From assembly GCA_964428185.1 (NCBI GenBank), contig CAYRXH010000106.1, forward strand, positions 1 through 7,746: a stretch of DNA of 7,746 nucleotides. Direction: 5' to 3'. The DNA comes from CAYMAZ01 sp964428185 (GTDB lineage Bacteria > Bacteroidota > Bacteroidia > Bacteroidales > DTU049). A program made the position numbers and the translations under genes. The stretch's first letter is position 1, and every line of letters begins with the position of its first letter. The notes below the pieces were generated by a model, which worked only from the letters and a program-made list of their open reading frames with translations, was not told where the DNA came from and ran no database searches. Positions 7,301-7,746 of the stretch are shown here, piece after piece.

Positions 7301-7632
7301 ATCTTTTTCCATACGGAGTGAAACACTATTCAATCGGTAAAGTGATCGGTGTGAGAACTTGGGGAGGTGTTGTTGGTATCCGTGGAACTCTTCCATTCAT
7401 TGATGGTGCCACCCTTAACCGGCCTGAATTTGCTTCGTATGATCCCGTGACCGGAGAATGGATTATCGAAGGCTGGGGAGTTGAGCCTGATATTGTAATT
7501 GATAATGACCCGTATGAAGAATTTATGGGAAAAGACACTCAGCTTGACAAAGCCATTGAAGTCATTCTTGAAGAAATGAAAAATTTCCCGCAAATTCATC
7601 CTATCCCGGAAGGCCCCGATAAGAGCAGATAG
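4381..7632 (+). CDS. Secreted tricorn protease homologue (S41 family peptidase)
   Basis: This encodes a serine peptidase of the tricorn type, thought to trim oligopeptides; here it is probably periplasmic. From the ATG at 4381 it has 1083 residues, close to Thermoplasma tricorn. A signal peptide (MKTLLLASVMSIITISGIS) comes first, then propeller-type PD40 repeats at about 69, 171, 322, 363, 409, 451 and 496 (for example WSPDGKYIAF). A Pro/Glu/Thr-rich linker lies near 540-575. The helical C1 domain (about 672-750) contains the likely catalytic His747 in NVGHAYV. A PDZ domain spans about 760-860. The S41 C2 domain follows, with DNRGNGGG (916-923), SASDGD with nucleophile Ser971 and Asp972, and IIEGWGVEPD with the likely Glu1030. 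These match His746, Ser965, Asp966 and Glu1023 of tricorn. The Ser next to His in tricorn (Ser745) is Gly746 here. The frame extends to a TTG at 4357, but that codon lies inside a -7 promoter match and would bury the signal peptide's MK start, so I prefer 4381. Confidence 0.95.
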   Translation: MKTLLLASVMSIITISGISHQETRLLRFPAVHGNTIVFTYAGDLYTANTEGGTARRLTSHEGFEMFPRFSPDGSMIAFTGQYDGNTEVYVIPASGGIPKRLTYTATLGRDEVSDRMGPNNIVMTWTNDGKNIIYRSRKRTYNDFVGHLFMVSVEGGHSTPLPLSTGGFCSYSPDGKKLAFNRVFREFRTWKYYKGGMADDIRIFDFETKKIAKITENVAQDIFPMWIGDEIYFVSDRDKTANIFVYNTVSGETKKVTDFKEYDVKFPSHSGSQIVFENAGYIYLMDVQSKTPRKISVIVADDLPAGRSSEKDAWKNIQNVDISPDGQRLVFSARGDIFSVPAETGITRNLTTTSGVHERNAVWSPDGKYIAFISDKSGEFEIYIQAQDGSSEAIQLTKGADTYYFSLEWSPDSKYLLFNDKKMRLRYVDIATKQITEVAQNKIWEITGFTWSPDSKWIVYTNSEPNGLSTIKLYSLNDKKTYQVTDEWYRSYNPEFSADGKYLYFVSDRDFNPTYSRTEWNHSYSNMSKPYFVILSKSTPNPLAPVNNEVTVQLPVAKEATGTDEEKSAETVQPVIIDTDNMASRILSLPVQASDYWSVAGKDDKAYYMRTNPDDSKSFLYMYDFTKKEEKEITECSDFQFTANKKKMLVRKDKDFYIVDVPAAPLKLEKKVNLSDMKVWPDLKEEWAQIFFESWRQMRDFFYTPNMHGVDWESIKKKYEIFLPYVNHRHDLNYIIGEMIGELNVGHAYVNGGEMPHLTRIPLGLLGAEFIRDKSGYYRIDKILEGANWSSKLRSPLTEPGIDVKEGDYIIAIDGKDVSKETDMYRLLVGKAGKQVELTVNSTPSAKNSQKVIVVPIENESELYYFNWVQGNIRRVAEATNGEVGYLHIPDMGVAGLNEFAKYYYPQLHKKALIIDNRGNGGGNVSPMILERLQRQIQRANTARNVQIPSQTPRQMLNGPIVVLVNQYSASDGDLFPYGVKHYSIGKVIGVRTWGGVVGIRGTLPFIDGATLNRPEFASYDPVTGEWIIEGWGVEPDIVIDNDPYEEFMGKDTQLDKAIEVILEEMKNFPQIHPIPEGPDKSR

Positions 7633-7746
7633 CTATTAATAGTTATTAGTTGGCATTCATTGTAAAAAGACCTCCGTTGATAAATTCGAGAGGCTCTATT
7701 CTAAATATTAATTGATTTAGTAATTTTTATTATTTTGTCAGAAAAA
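7633..7746. other. Non-coding right end of the window
   Basis: These 114 bases after the tricorn stop hold no supported gene. A perfect 10-base palindrome (CTATTAATAG, 7633-7642) abuts the stop codon. A weak imperfect hairpin (CCTC 7671-7674 with GAGG 7690-7693) lacks a following T tract, so I do not call a terminator. Near the right edge, TTG (7712-7714) followed 16 bases later by TATTTTG (7731-7737) resembles a degenerate Bacteroidota promoter that could serve a gene beyond the window. Confidence 0.4.

Noticed and set aside
7633..7642. Palindrome CTATTAATAG directly after the tricorn stop codon
   Set aside because: Short and A/T-rich, so easily due to chance; no second copy was seen nearby to suggest an operator or repeat family.
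7668..7697. Hairpin after the tricorn gene as a terminator
   Set aside because: The stem is only four pairs plus three across a bulge, the loop is 15 bases, and no T tract follows.

Overview
The window looks like the chromosome of an AT-rich member of the Bacteroidota. The signs are a Rho factor with a long disordered insertion between its N-terminal domain and its RNA-binding domain, matches to the Bacteroidota -7 promoter element TAnnTTTG ahead of several genes, the absence of clear Shine-Dalgarno sequences, and a secreted bacterial-type tricorn protease homologue. No mobile element, tRNA, rRNA or CRISPR array is visible. Five protein genes fill almost all of the window, and the longest intergenic gap is about 260 bases.

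Layout from left to right: (1) the 3' part of a plus-strand gene for an unrecognised membrane protein, open at the left edge; (2) rho on the plus strand, with a candidate promoter about 90 bases upstream and a strong hairpin terminator downstream; (3) on the minus strand, convergent with rho and sharing that terminator, a DUF6580-type integral membrane protein; (4) on the minus strand, a small secreted protein of unknown function; (5) divergent from it on the plus strand, a large secreted tricorn-type S41 peptidase whose start is best placed 24 bases inside the longest open frame. A final stretch of about 110 non-coding bases closes the window.

The genes do not form an obvious operon or a shared pathway. 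Each appears to have its own promoter, or faces its neighbour in a convergent or divergent arrangement, as is usual for housekeeping chromosome. Rho acts in the cytoplasm on transcription termination. The DUF6580 protein sits in the inner membrane. The small secreted protein and the tricorn homologue should both work outside the cytoplasm, and they share a divergent intergenic region, which is weak grounds for suspecting co-regulation.

I see no clearly new system. The points most worth a second look are the charge-segregated disordered insertion in Rho with an RGRP (AT-hook-like) motif, the tricorn active site (Gly in place of the Ser beside the catalytic His, and no Asp around the expected specificity position), the promoter element that overlaps the apparent upstream start of the tricorn gene, and the uncharacterised C-terminal domain of the left-edge membrane protein.
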